Part shown: one piece after another, positions 44,177-52,731 of the stretch
How positions within the stretch are numbered: the stretch's first letter is position 1
How the letters are laid out: each line of letters starts with the position of its first letter
Source of the DNA: Arcobacter acticola
GTDB taxonomy: Bacteria > Campylobacterota > Campylobacteria > Campylobacterales > Arcobacteraceae
Assembly: GCF_013177675.1 (NCBI RefSeq)
Contig: NZ_CP042652.1
Span: 2,170,001 to 2,234,000, forward strand
DNA: 64,000 nt
Direction of reading: 5' to 3'
Made by a program: the position numbers and the translations under genes
The notes under the pieces: model-generated
The model's database searches: none
Told to the model about the DNA's origin: nothing
What the model saw: only the letters and a program-made list of their open reading frames with translations

Positions 44177-44830
44177 ATGACTATTACACAAGATCTTATC
44201 AAAAATTCAAAGCCTCATTGGGATAATTATATTAAACATGAATTTGTACAAAAATTAGCTAATGGAACACTGGAACTTAAAAACTTTCAACACTATTTAA
44301 TGCAAGATTATATTTATCTATTTCATTATTCAAGGGCATTTGCACTTGCTATGTACAAAAGTGATAATTTTGAGCAAATGGAGTTTTCAAGACAAGCTTT
44401 AAATTCTATCTTAGATGAAATTCAACTACATATAAATTATTGCAAAGAGTTTGGGATAGATGAAAAATCAATCCATGAACAAAAAGAATCACCTGCATGT
44501 GTTGCATACACTAGATATGTGCTTGATTGTGGGCTAAGTGGAGATTTAACCCAACTTTATGCAGCTGTAATCCCCTGCTTTCTTGGTTATGCAAAAGTAG
44601 CTGATTATATCACTCTTAACAACTTAAGCGTAGCAAATAATCCATATCAATCTTGGATAGATATGTACTCTTCAAAAGAGTATCAAGAAGCAGCAAATGA
44701 TGCAACTGAGTTTTTTGAAGGACTATGCAAAGACTTATCAAAAAAACAAATGGGAAAAATACAAGATATTTTCACAACAGCCACTCGTATGGAAATATCT
44801 TTTTGGCAAATGGGTTTAGACCTATCGTAA
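44177..44830 (+). CDS. tenA: Thiaminase II family protein TenA
   Basis: 217 residues. The TenA signature LYAAVIPCFLGYAKVA near 130 holds the catalytic Cys; the C-terminal ATRMEISFWQMGLD holds the conserved Glu. TenA hydrolyses amino-HMP (or similar breakdown products) to HMP for thiamine salvage. GGAGAG lies 3 bases before the ATG and is probably masked in the TPP-bound state. The binding-protein gene follows 24 bp later. Confidence 0.93.
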   Translation: MTITQDLIKNSKPHWDNYIKHEFVQKLANGTLELKNFQHYLMQDYIYLFHYSRAFALAMYKSDNFEQMEFSRQALNSILDEIQLHINYCKEFGIDEKSIHEQKESPACVAYTRYVLDCGLSGDLTQLYAAVIPCFLGYAKVADYITLNNLSVANNPYQSWIDMYSSKEYQEAANDATEFFEGLCKDLSKKQMGKIQDIFTTATRMEISFWQMGLDLS

Positions 44831-44854
44831 AAAATAAAATAAAAAAGGAAAATA

Positions 44855-45802
44855 ATGAAAAAAACAATATCAAAAATAACATTAAGTTTACTACTTTTAA
44901 GCTCAACTGCTTTTGCAGATAAAGAGAAAGTAAGCTTACTTTTAGACTGGTTCGTAAATCCAGATCATGCAGCTATCATAATAGCTCAACAAAAAGGTTT
45001 CTTTGAAAAGAACAATCTTGAAGTAGAGATTATGGAACCAGCGGATCCTACAATGCCTCCAAAACTAGTAGCTGCAAAAAAAGCAGATTTAGCTGTTGAT
45101 TATCAACCACAACTTCAAATGCAAGTGGCAGAAGGTTTACCATTAGTAAGAATTGCAACACTTGTAAACTCTCCACTTAATAGTTTAATCGTATTAAAAA
45201 ATTCTGGTATAAATAAAATAGAAGATTTAAAAGGTAAAAAAGTAGGATATTCTGTAAGTGGATTTGAAACAGTTTTATTAGATGCTATGCTAAAATCTGC
45301 AAATTTATCTGAAAAAGATGTTGAACTTGTAAATGTAAACTTTTCATTATCTCCATCTTTGATGAGCAAACAAGTTGATGCAGTAATTGGAGCTTTTAGA
45401 AACTTTGAATTAAATCAATTAAAATTAGAGAAAGAAGAAGGAAAAGTATTTTTACCTGAAGATTATGGAGTTCCTAAATATGATGAACTAATAGTTGTTG
45501 CAAATAAAGATAATGTATCTCAAGTTAAATTTAAAAACTTTGTAAAATCTTTACAAGAAGCAACAAACTACTTAAAAGAAAATCCTAAAGAATCTTGGGA
45601 AGCTTTTATAAACTATAAACCAAAAGAGTTAGATAATGAACTAAATCGTCTTGCATGGGCTGATACTTTGCCATATTTAGCAGCAAATCCTGCTACTTTT
45701 GATAAAAAAGTTTATGAACAAATGGCTTTATTTATGAAACAAAATAAACTTGTCGAAACATTACCAAGTTTAGATGAGTATGCTCAAGAGATATTAAAGT
45801 AA
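44855..45802 (+). CDS. NMT1/THI5-like periplasmic binding protein
   Basis: 315 residues. A signal peptide at 1-21 (LSLLLLSSTAFA) is followed by DWFVNPDHAAIIIAQQKGFF near 32, the usual start of the NMT1/THI5-like fold. It likely carries a thiamine precursor to the permease encoded at 43212. It is under the TPP riboswitch together with tenA, unlike the ATPase and permease. AAAGGAAAAT precedes the ATG. Confidence 0.9.
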   Translation: MKKTISKITLSLLLLSSTAFADKEKVSLLLDWFVNPDHAAIIIAQQKGFFEKNNLEVEIMEPADPTMPPKLVAAKKADLAVDYQPQLQMQVAEGLPLVRIATLVNSPLNSLIVLKNSGINKIEDLKGKKVGYSVSGFETVLLDAMLKSANLSEKDVELVNVNFSLSPSLMSKQVDAVIGAFRNFELNQLKLEKEEGKVFLPEDYGVPKYDELIVVANKDNVSQVKFKNFVKSLQEATNYLKENPKESWEAFINYKPKELDNELNRLAWADTLPYLAANPATFDKKVYEQMALFMKQNKLVETLPSLDEYAQEILK

Positions 45803-45806
45803 AGAA

Positions 45807-45840
45807 AGTAGAGAATTAACTTTCTCTACTATTTTTTATT
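45807..45840 (+). terminator. Intrinsic terminator after the thiamine operon
   Basis: AGTAGAGA (45807-45814) pairs with TCTCTACT (45823-45830) and is followed by ATTTTTTATTT. It lies right after the binding-protein stop, and its T run overlaps the end of the convergent hydrolase gene. The reverse direction has a weaker T tract. Confidence 0.7.
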
Positions 45841-46987
45841 TAGAATTTATAACATCACTCATAAGTTTTATTGTTTTGTCAAAATATGGATTCCATGTAA
45901 GTCTTGCAAAATATTTTCCTTCTTCTTTTAATCCCCAAGCTGAATACCAAAGTTCATCTTCTTTTTCATTATAGATCTTATCTTGACCATTTTTGAACAT
46001 TTTATATGAGCCATTTCTTCCATAAAAGAAATGATTTTTTTTAAATAATACTGATAGATGGGAAAAATTACCAATATGTTCTTCTGGAAGATAAGATGAT
46101 AAAGAAGTGATTCTGTTGTCATTTGAGCTATTTTTTTTACCAAACCAAAGAAGTTGACTATTTGGGTTTTTAAAATTATTTGAAAAAATTGATACTATTT
46201 CTTCTGCCTTTATTACACTATCATCTTCACTAATTGTTACAAATACAGGTTTTGAAAAGCTCTTATTTTCTAATTCTTCTTGTACTCTTTGTAGGGATTT
46301 ATAATATAGGTTTGAAGCATTCATTGATAATGATTCATATCGTAAAATATTTTGACTATTATCATTTTGAAACAACCAAGTTTTAAAATAAGTTCCAATT
46401 CCAGATAAAGGCAATAAAGTATCTTGATTTGATGCAAATCCAGGTGAAAAAAGCAATAATCCTGATATATCTTTTTCATTTTCTAAAGCATATGAAGTTA
46501 CAAGATTAGCTCCTGTTGAAAATCCTCCAAGCCATAGTTCATCTACTTCTTTTTCTAATAATTTTATATGATGAGAAACAAGGTTTTCCCACTCTTCAAA
46601 TTCTACATTTATTAAATCAGCAGGTTTACTGCCATGACCTGTTAATAATACTGTTCTAACTAAAAATCCATGAGAAACTAACTCTTGCGTTAAATCCTCA
46701 AAATAACCTGGAGAATCTCCAAGTCCATGAACAAGTAAAATTCCTTTTGATACATTTTGATTGATAGGTTTTCTTTCAAAAGGTGTATTTAAACTAAGTT
46801 CTAGATTTTGATTTTTGCTTAGAAAAACACGATTATCTTTTAGCCATTGTTTATTTTCATTTACATATTCTGAAAAATTTTGTTGATTATAATTTGGCAG
46901 AGATTTTGAAGATACATACAAAGGATTGTTTTCATTAGCAAAACAAAAGTTTATAAGTAATAATAGTAATAAAATATGTCTATTCAT
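45836..46987 (-). CDS. Secreted alpha/beta hydrolase
   Basis: 383 residues from the start chosen here (ATG at 46987, MNRHILLLLLLINFCFA, a signal peptide). Frames starting up to 54 bases earlier add residues before the signal and one would overlap the kinase fragment. The hydrolase fold is shown by GILLVHGLGDSPGYF near 92 and the nucleophile elbow GGFSTGAN near 158 (Ser), with Asp and His later. It resembles lysophospholipase or serine-hydrolase types. The substrate is not clear. It lies 17 bp after the disrupted kinase gene on the same strand. Confidence 0.78.
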   Translation of the reverse strand: MNRHILLLLLLINFCFANENNPLYVSSKSLPNYNQQNFSEYVNENKQWLKDNRVFLSKNQNLELSLNTPFERKPINQNVSKGILLVHGLGDSPGYFEDLTQELVSHGFLVRTVLLTGHGSKPADLINVEFEEWENLVSHHIKLLEKEVDELWLGGFSTGANLVTSYALENEKDISGLLLFSPGFASNQDTLLPLSGIGTYFKTWLFQNDNSQNILRYESLSMNASNLYYKSLQRVQEELENKSFSKPVFVTISEDDSVIKAEEIVSIFSNNFKNPNSQLLWFGKKNSSNDNRITSLSSYLPEEHIGNFSHLSVLFKKNHFFYGRNGSYKMFKNGQDKIYNEKEDELWYSAWGLKEEGKYFARLTWNPYFDKTIKLMSDVINSK

Positions 46988-47350
46988 TTTTATAGTTTTG
47001 ATACTCATAGAGTATCGCAATTTAACACAACCATAAAACAAGCACCCTTATATGTTTTACCTTCATATTCAAATTCTTCATTTGAAACGCTGATTGTTCC
47101 ATCATGTCTTTCTCTAATAATTTTATCTGCCATTGCTAAACCTAATCCTGTTCCTCTTGATTGATGTTTAGAAGTAAAATATGGTTCAAAAACTCTATTT
47201 ATAATATCATCAGGAATCCCACCACCTGAATCTTTAAAAGTTATGACTACTTGAGAAGTACTCTTTTTATAAGCATCAATAAAAATAAGTCTATCCTCTT
47301 CATTTGAAACGCTCTCTTTTAAAATATCTTTTGAATTATTAAGTATATTA

Positions 47351-48835
47351 CTCAACTTTCGCACATAGATTCCAGTAAATAAATGAACCAGAGTTGAATA
47401 ATAAAGCCCATAAATAGGCACTTTTTAGTATAATTTCATAACGACAATCAACTATACAAAGGTGTTTTTATGGGACTTGACAATTATATTCAAACTGCTA
47501 TGAGAAGCATATTAAAAAACCCAATTCTTGAAGTATTATCAGAAATAAAAATTACAAAAATACTTAAACAAAGTAACTTTGTAAAAAGAGAAGTTGGTTA
47601 TCCTCCTTTTCAAATTATCTTACATTTTGTTTATATGCTAATTATGAATAAAAGACAATCAGCTTTTATAAAAAACAGTGAGAATGCATTTGGTAAAGAC
47701 GCCTATTACAGATTCATTAAAGAGAGTCGTTATAACTGGCGAAAGTTTTTGATACTAAGTGCTGCTGCACTTTTGCAAAGAATAAAACTATTACATAAAA
47801 ATGGTGAACACCGCTTGCTTATTATTGACGATACAGTAGAACCCAAAAGAGGGAAATTCATTGAAGGAAGTTGTAAATATGTTTGGAGTAATAAAGAGCA
47901 TAAAAGTATCAATGCATTAAACATTGTATCTTTAAATTATGCAGACTCACACTCAACTTTTCAAGTTGATTTTTCTATAAAGATGAATGATAGTAAAAGA
48001 AAAGAGATATCAGAATTTACAAGTAAACTCCATCATAGAAGTAATTCATATCAAAGAAAAAGTGAGATAATAAAAAGTAAAAACACACTTGCTATAGAGA
48101 TGCTTGAAAGAGCCTTGAATAACGGAGTTGAAGCAGATTATCTATTGGTTGACAGTTGGTACGCTAAACCAAACTTTATAGAAAAAGCTAATGAGCTCGG
48201 TATGCCTGTAATTTCAAGACTTCCAAATAATAAACTCATTTGGAACTTTAAAGGCAAACATAAAACAATGAATGCAATCTATGAGAGTTTAAAAAACTCT
48301 CGTCATAAAAGCGGCGGACAGCATGGCAAAATATCTTACAAATACTTTGATGCAATTATAGAGCATGCAGTTTTAGGTAAGATTAAACTCGTATTTTTGC
48401 ACACAGGCAAAGACTTGTTAGTTTTTATCTCAACTGATATAACTATCGCAGGTAAAGAGATAATAGCTACTTACAAAAAGAGATGGAATATTGAACAAGG
48501 TTATAAAGATTTACGAAACCTTTTTGGTTTAGGAAAAGAAGAGAATCGAATCTATGAAGCACTTATTGCGAAAATAACTCTTTCAATGTTTACCTACAAT
48601 ATTGTAAGCTATATCAATCGCATAAAGCATGAGCCACAAACACTAGGAGAACTTTTTAGAGATTTAGAGTGTGAACTTGAAACACTGGCAATTTCAATGC
48701 AACTGTTTATTCAAATATTGACAAAAATTAGTGAAATTCAAAATGTTGTCAAGGATAATAAAGATTTACTCAACATTATCGCTGTGTTAAGTGCTTACAC
48801 TAAAAAAGAACTTGGTTTTATGTGCGAAAGTTGAG
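47351..48835 (+). mobile_element. IS4-like insertion sequence, copy 2
   Basis: 1485 bp. It has the same 17-bp terminal repeats as copy 1 (CTCAACTTTCGCACATA and its complement), flanked by 7-bp direct repeats TATATTA (47344-47350 and 48836-48842). It is inserted in a histidine kinase gene and points opposite to it. The ends are identical to copy 1 while the transposase is clearly diverged. Confidence 0.95.
47470..48834 (+). CDS. IS4-like DDE transposase, copy 2
   Basis: 454 residues and intact. Acidic catalytic residues in IIDDTVEPKRG near 119, YLLVDSWYAKPNF near 224 and YKKRWNIEQGYKDLR near 340. It is related to the transposase at 30220 but differs at many positions, especially in the N-terminal third. 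The stop codon again lies inside the right terminal repeat. Confidence 0.94.
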   Translation: MGLDNYIQTAMRSILKNPILEVLSEIKITKILKQSNFVKREVGYPPFQIILHFVYMLIMNKRQSAFIKNSENAFGKDAYYRFIKESRYNWRKFLILSAAALLQRIKLLHKNGEHRLLIIDDTVEPKRGKFIEGSCKYVWSNKEHKSINALNIVSLNYADSHSTFQVDFSIKMNDSKRKEISEFTSKLHHRSNSYQRKSEIIKSKNTLAIEMLERALNNGVEADYLLVDSWYAKPNFIEKANELGMPVISRLPNNKLIWNFKGKHKTMNAIYESLKNSRHKSGGQHGKISYKYFDAIIEHAVLGKIKLVFLHTGKDLLVFISTDITIAGKEIIATYKKRWNIEQGYKDLRNLFGLGKEENRIYEALIAKITLSMFTYNIVSYINRIKHEPQTLGELFRDLECELETLAISMQLFIQILTKISEIQNVVKDNKDLLNIIAVLSAYTKKELGFMCES

Positions 48836-50906
48836 TATATTAATAAAAGCTTCACTTAATTCATTTATACTACCATCTATTAAAAGATTATCTTCAATCT
48901 TTTTAATTAATCTTATATTGTTATTCTTAATTGTTGCATCCATTAAAGCTAAAGTATAATTAAACACTTTATCGATTTTGATAATTTTATGATCTTTATC
49001 ATCTTTAAAAAAATCTCTAAAGTTATCGATTGTGCTAGAGAGATAGTTAGCCTGTTGAATTACAAGATTAGAATACTCTTTTATTTGCTCCTTAGAAATT
49101 TCCATATCTAATTCAGCTTCCAAGTTTAAACCACTTGCGCTTGTTGTTATTACACTTAAAGGTTGTCTCCATTGATGGGCAATATTTCCTATCATCTCAC
49201 CCATTGAAGCTAATTTAGATTGTTTTTCTAAAAGTTTAATAGATGATGTGTCTTTGATTATAAAAAGTAATGTTTGCTTATTAGGAAGAAGTGAAATAGA
49301 AATATGCACTGTAATTGTTTTATTATTCTTTGTTATAAAATCTTTTTCAAAATTTTCAACATGTCCTACGACTATTGCATCTTGTATTATTTTTATAATT
49401 TTTTCTCGATTTTTAGATACTGTGAATTCATAAAAGTTTTTACTCAATAACTCTTTTCCCTTATAACCTAAAAGATTTTTAAAGGAATCATTAAATTTTA
49501 ATAAGTTTCCTTCTAAATCACTTATTACAATACCATCTTGTGCATATTTAAAAATAGCTTCAAATTCCTCTTTTTTATTTAAAATAAGCTTTTGAATATT
49601 CTCCTTTTGGGTTACATCAATTCCTATTGTTGCAAAATAATTCATACTTCCATCTTCTTTTAGAACTAAGGTATTTGACCACTCAAAAACTCTTTCTTCT
49701 TTATCTTTTGAAACCCAAATATTTTTAAAAGATTTTATAATATGACCTTTTTTTGCTTCTTCTACAAGATCCAATACTTTTTCTTTTTGACTTTCAGGCA
49801 AAAATCTTGACCAAAAATATGGCTCACTAGCTATCTGCTCTTGAGTATATCCTGTAAACTCTTGGGCATATTTATTAACCCTAATCATTCTGCCTTCATT
49901 ATCAATTACTGCAATAACAGAGTTTGCATTATCAATAATAGTTGAAATAAAATCTCTTTCAGATATGATTTTTTGTTCTAATTCTTTTTGCTTTGTGATA
50001 TCTCTAAAAGTTACATAAAGATAATTTTTATTTAAAATATTAATCGTAACAGCATTTACATGAACATCTATTATTGTGCCATCTTTTAGTCTATGCTTTG
50101 ATTCAAACTGATCCCAACCACGCTTTATAATATTTTCTTGAGTCTCTTTTATTTTCTCTTCATCGTGGGAAGCTTCAATATTTATTATTTTTAAATCCAA
50201 AAATTCATCTTTTGTATATCCATACAATTGAGTAGCTCTTTGATTTACATCTGAAAAATTTCCACTTTCTGTATCAAGAAGTACTATTGAATCTAAAGAA
50301 TAATTGTATATTGAATTAAATTTGATATTTGCTTTCTCAATTTCTTCTTGATATTTCTTTCTCTCATCAATATCTGTATGAGTTCCAATAAGTCTTAAAG
50401 GATTTCCCTCTTTATCTTTTTTAACAATAACACCCCTATCAAGTATCCACTTATATGAGCCATCTTTACATAATACCCTATGCTCATTTTGATAACTTTC
50501 TACTTTCCCTTCCATGTGAGCAGTAAGATCTTTATATACTTGTTTTAAGTCATCTGGATGTACCTTATTCTCCCATTCTTCAATGGAATCTTTTATTTCA
50601 TGTTCTTCAAAACCAAGCATATTTTTCCATCTTGGAGAAAAATAAACTTCATTTGTTTGAGCATTCCAGTCCCATAATCCATCACCACTTCCATCAACTG
50701 CAAACTTCCATCTAAATTCACTATCTTCCAAAAGAGTTTTTTGTTTTACAAGATCTGCTGTTTGAATTTTAAGTTCATTTTCTAATTCTTTATTATAGTT
50801 TTCTAATATCTCTTTATTTTTAGCAAAAAGTTTTTCATATCTATAAGCCATTAAAGCGATTAAAAAAGAGATTAGTGTAATTAGTGCATATATCATATTA
50901 TCTCAA

Positions 50907-51671
50907 TTAATTATTTATACTATTTTTTTCAAGAGTAAAAATCCATTTACCATTTGGCACATTTATATCAAACTCTAGGGTATCTTTACCTTTAAAGTTT
51001 TTACTTTTTGCAAATAAAGGCCTTTTTTCTTTATCAGGATCAAAACCTTCAAGTTGATATTCAAAGCCATTATCTTTAATTTTTTCTTCAAGAGATTTCA
51101 TAATAGAATCAACATAAATTATAACTGTAGAAAATCCCCAAAATTTCTCTTTATCATCTAAAGTTTCAAAAATAGGTTTTCTAGCTATCAAAGCATATTT
51201 ATCATTTTGAATTAATTTAATTGGACCTACGAAAGTTATTCCTTTTTTTTCAATAGCTAATAATGCACCATCATCACGTCTTTTATCTTTTAAAAGATCA
51301 TGTCCCATAGCACTTTTATTCTCTTCATAAGGGTAAATACTTGATACAACACCATCTTTTGCTAACTGTAAACAAGCTATAGAATCTTTTTCTTTCATAA
51401 GCTCTTTTGCCCATTTATCAAAATCTTTTGGATTATAATTATTTTGTTTTAATATAAGTATTTGAGAATCAACGGCTGTTATACCTTGTGAAATTTTTGT
51501 TTGAATTTCATTTACAATATTTTGTACCAATAAATTTGCTTTTTCAGAAGTTTTATTTTCTTCTTTTTCTTCATAAAACATATAAAAACTTATTAAAGTT
51601 ATAAATACAAAAACAAAAGTAAATACAGAAGCGATTATTGGTTTCTTATCTTTAAAAGTATTATTCATCAA
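50907..51671 (-). CDS. CHASE-domain membrane sensor protein
   Basis: 254 residues. One N-terminal membrane segment (about 11-30), then a periplasmic CHASE domain (IACLQLAKDGVVSSIYPYEE near 97, MGHDLLKDKRRDDGALLA near 122, FVGPIKLIQ near 147). CHASE domains sense small ligands outside the cell and normally continue into a kinase in the same chain. Here a stop precedes the multi-PAS kinase frame (ATG at 50896) by 10 bp, and that frame begins with the expected second membrane segment. The two could be a split sensor pair or the remains of one gene. Confidence 0.75.
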   Translation of the reverse strand: MMNNTFKDKKPIIASVFTFVFVFITLISFYMFYEEKEENKTSEKANLLVQNIVNEIQTKISQGITAVDSQILILKQNNYNPKDFDKWAKELMKEKDSIACLQLAKDGVVSSIYPYEENKSAMGHDLLKDKRRDDGALLAIEKKGITFVGPIKLIQNDKYALIARKPIFETLDDKEKFWGFSTVIIYVDSIMKSLEEKIKDNGFEYQLEGFDPDKEKRPLFAKSKNFKGKDTLEFDINVPNGKWIFTLEKNSINN

Positions 51672-51903
51672 TTATCCTTATAAAAAATTATAACTTTTTA
51701 TTTGTTAAAAAGCACTCTTTTTCATAGGTTTTTTATCAATTTATTCATTTATAATATTGCTAAATTAATAATCAAAAAATGTAAAACTAAGATATTTTTT
51801 CATTATCACCTTATTTATACAATATTAGCTCTAAATAATTATTTTTTTAGAATTAAATGATAAAATATGGAAATTTTAAAATATAAAAAATTAAGAGTAA
51901 TCT
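51672..51903. other. Divergent intergenic region
   Basis: About 230 bases between the CHASE protein (minus) and the PhnD-like gene (plus), AT-rich, with no gene seen. It must hold both promoters. Confidence 0.4.
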
Positions 51904-52731
51904 ATGTTCAAATTTATCTTTTTATTAAGTCTTTTCCATTTGTATCTTTTTAGTGAAACTAGAACTCTAACATTCGCTCCTTTAGTAACAAAGGATATAG
52001 AAGAAATAAATACTCAATTTTTACCAATGATTAAATATCTAGAAAAAAAATTAAATGTTAAAATCCAAATAGATTATAATAGTGATTATGATGCTTTACT
52101 AGAAAAGTTTATAAATGGAAAAATAGATATGGCATATTTAGGTCCATTGCCATATTTGACTTTAGAAGAAAAATACCCAAATACAATGCCTTTGGTTAAT
52201 TTTAAAAATGAAAAAGGTGAAGTCTCATATACTTGTTCTTTTGTAAGTTTTATTTCTACAGAAGGTTCTATTGAAAATATGACTAATACAAAGATTGCAT
52301 TAACTCAACCTCTTTCTACTTGTGGATATTTATTTGTTAATGATGTACTAAATAATTCAAATACAAATATTGAAAAAAATAAATATAAATATTTAGATAG
52401 ACATGATGAAGTAGCATTAAGTGTGATTAGAGATGAGTTTAAATATGGTGGCTTAAAAACTGATATTGCTCAAGGATTTACTCATTTAGGATTAAAAGAA
52501 ATAGTTCGTTCCAAAGAGATACCAAGTTTTGTATTAGTAGGTAATTCAAAAACTTTAGAGAATAATATGCTTACAAATATCAAAAACAGTATGTTATTTG
52601 TAGAAGAAAAAGAATTATCATCTTGGCATAAAAGTATGAAATTTGGAACAAAAGAAATAAACAATGCAGATTATGATTATCTTCGCAATCTCATAAAATC
52701 AACAAAAATATCATATGAAAGTAATTTTTGA
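51904..52731 (+). CDS. PhnD-like periplasmic substrate-binding protein
   Basis: 275 residues. A signal peptide (about 1-16) is followed by the phosphate/phosphonate-binding-protein fold: LTFAPLVTKDIEEINTQFLP, then GKIDMAYLGPLPYLTLEE near 73. There are no transporter genes beside it; instead its last 4 nt overlap the start of a histidine kinase gene. So it likely presents a ligand to the kinase rather than to a transporter. The ligand is unknown. Confidence 0.83.
   Translation: MFKFIFLLSLFHLYLFSETRTLTFAPLVTKDIEEINTQFLPMIKYLEKKLNVKIQIDYNSDYDALLEKFINGKIDMAYLGPLPYLTLEEKYPNTMPLVNFKNEKGEVSYTCSFVSFISTEGSIENMTNTKIALTQPLSTCGYLFVNDVLNNSNTNIEKNKYKYLDRHDEVALSVIRDEFKYGGLKTDIAQGFTHLGLKEIVRSKEIPSFVLVGNSKTLENNMLTNIKNSMLFVEEKELSSWHKSMKFGTKEINNADYDYLRNLIKSTKISYESNF

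Larger units (their letters stand above)
47005..50896 (-). pseudogene. Multi-PAS sensor histidine kinase disrupted by an IS
   Basis: Without the IS (47351-48835) and one copy of the 7-bp duplication, the two parts join in frame to 799 codons. Layout: one membrane segment, a coiled coil, four PAS domains (about 50-560), the H-box GNIAHQWRQPLS, N-box FINILNNSKD, G1 DSGGGIP and G2 GTGLGLAM. The IS sits exactly in the N-box (FINI | LNNSKD), so the ATP-binding domain is cut and the product cannot work. A CHASE protein (50907-51671) lies 10 bp upstream. Confidence 0.93.
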
